Assembly (NCBI RefSeq): GCF_030454045.1
Contig: NZ_JAKDJE010000069.1
Span: 1 to 15,569, forward strand
DNA from: Psychrobacter sp.
Lineage (GTDB): Bacteria; Pseudomonadota; Gammaproteobacteria; Pseudomonadales; Moraxellaceae
Reading direction: 5' to 3'
Length of the DNA: 15,569 bases
Positions 15,146-15,569 of this stretch are shown piece by piece. Both the position numbers and the translations under genes were made by a program. Position 1 is the first letter of the stretch; every line of letters begins with the position of its first letter. Below the pieces are notes generated by a model. The model saw only the letters and a list, made by a program, of their open reading frames with translations. It did no database searches and had not been told where the DNA came from.

Positions 15146-15508
15146 TCAATAAAACCAGTCGCCATTGCGAAGATTTTCTATATCTCTGTCACTTGATTTA
15201 CGCACCATGTTAGATATTGCACCGTTAGCTTGTCCATGGTCTAGCTTTGTAAGAAAAGTATTGACCTCAGATTCATTCGCATGAAGTATCTTATCTAAGT
15301 AATATCGTTGTTCACTCTTGTCTAATGTAGTTTCTTGAAGTTGAAAGGGTCTATGTAGCGCAGCTTGAAGCAATGCCACTCTATATTTATCGTTCTCGAT
15401 TATTTTGAAGTCTTGAGCATTTATATCTATGATCACGTTATATTCTGCGAAACCACTTTCAACAGAAATACTTAAAGTGTAAGCTCCATTTTCTGCTTTC
15501 GCTAGCAT
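15146..15508 (-). CDS. Hypothetical protein, 120 residues
   Basis: No family recognised. The protein begins MLAKAENGAYTLSISVESGF, with alternating hydrophobic residues suggesting a beta sheet (YTLSISV, YNVIIDINAQDFKII), followed by a charged helical part (KYRVALLQAALHR, LDKSEQRYYLDKILHA, EVNTFLTKLDHG) and the end RDIENLRNGDWFY. No signal peptide or membrane segment is seen, so it is probably cytoplasmic. An in-frame TAA lies four codons upstream, so ATG 15508 is the furthest upstream ATG; it has no clear Shine-Dalgarno site. A TATAAT on the minus strand at 15557-15552 could be its promoter, with the -35 beyond the window edge. Codon patterns and continuous open frame favour a real gene. Its small size and accessory neighbourhood would fit an immunity-type protein, but nothing in the sequence shows that. 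Confidence 0.6.
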   Translation of the reverse strand: MLAKAENGAYTLSISVESGFAEYNVIIDINAQDFKIIENDKYRVALLQAALHRPFQLQETTLDKSEQRYYLDKILHANESEVNTFLTKLDHGQANGAISNMVRKSSDRDIENLRNGDWFY

Positions 15509-15551
15509 ACGAAGATCTTAGATTAACACACCAAGTGCAACGCTAATTAAT

Positions 15552-15557
15552 ATTATA
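15552..15557 (-). promoter_or_regulatory. Consensus -10 box upstream of the hypothetical gene
   Basis: TATAAT on the minus strand, 44 bases before the ATG at 15508. The -35 element would fall outside the window, so it cannot be checked here. Confidence 0.4.
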
Positions 15558-15569
15558 GAACGCCTGCAT

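Noticed and set aside
1..15569. CRISPR array, tRNA, rRNA, transposase or integrase
   Set aside because: No regularly spaced repeats, no tRNA- or rRNA-like sequence and no recombinase motif were found on either strand.

Overview
The window looks like a stretch of chromosome from a gamma-proteobacterium of the Moraxellaceae, most probably Psychrobacter. That is an inference from protein flavour (Acs, PurL, PgsA, HI0933-type flavoprotein, HigB2-like toxin), moderate GC and gene style; no rRNA is present to settle it. Most of it is ordinary housekeeping and redox metabolism, with an accessory-looking stretch at the right-hand end.

Layout, left to right. The 3' end of an Old Yellow Enzyme gene (nemA-like, +) stops at a strong bidirectional terminator shared with a pirin gene on the minus strand. 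The pirin gene is broken by an out-of-frame deletion but keeps its metal-binding half and sits under a perfect 11-bp inverted repeat. Upstream of it on the same strand is an HI0933/YhiN-family flavoprotein. After a 419-base divergent gap come acs (acetyl-CoA synthetase, +) with its terminator, then a renalase-like FAD oxidoreductase (+). A gene-free interval of about 680 bases follows; its best-supported content is a minus-strand terminator whose loop reads CACCTCCT, which suggests a small RNA. Next are pgsA (phosphatidylglycerophosphate synthase, +) and two convergent minus-strand paralogues of the FMN-binding split-barrel general stress protein family. Then comes the large purL gene (+).

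The accessory part starts at the purL stop codon. A HigB2-like toxin and an Xre/NadS-like antitoxin (overlapping genes, toxin first) lie between the real purL 3' end plus terminator and a second, decayed copy of the last 16 purL codons, stop codon, 3' flank and terminator, 891 bases further on. A 31-base stretch around the stop codon is identical in both copies, while sequence on either side has diverged. This is the footprint expected of a cassette inserted at the purL 3' end. Beyond the second copy lies an imperfect palindrome of roughly 130 bases that would fold into a long RNA hairpin, and then a minus-strand gene of unknown function whose transcript could run through it.

Together: acs, pgsA and purL supply acetyl-CoA, phosphatidylglycerol and purines. 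The flavin and cupin proteins (NemA-like, pirin, HI0933, renalase-like, two FMN stress proteins) suggest a redox/stress theme but do not form one operon. The purL-TA-palindrome region is the part most worth a second look.
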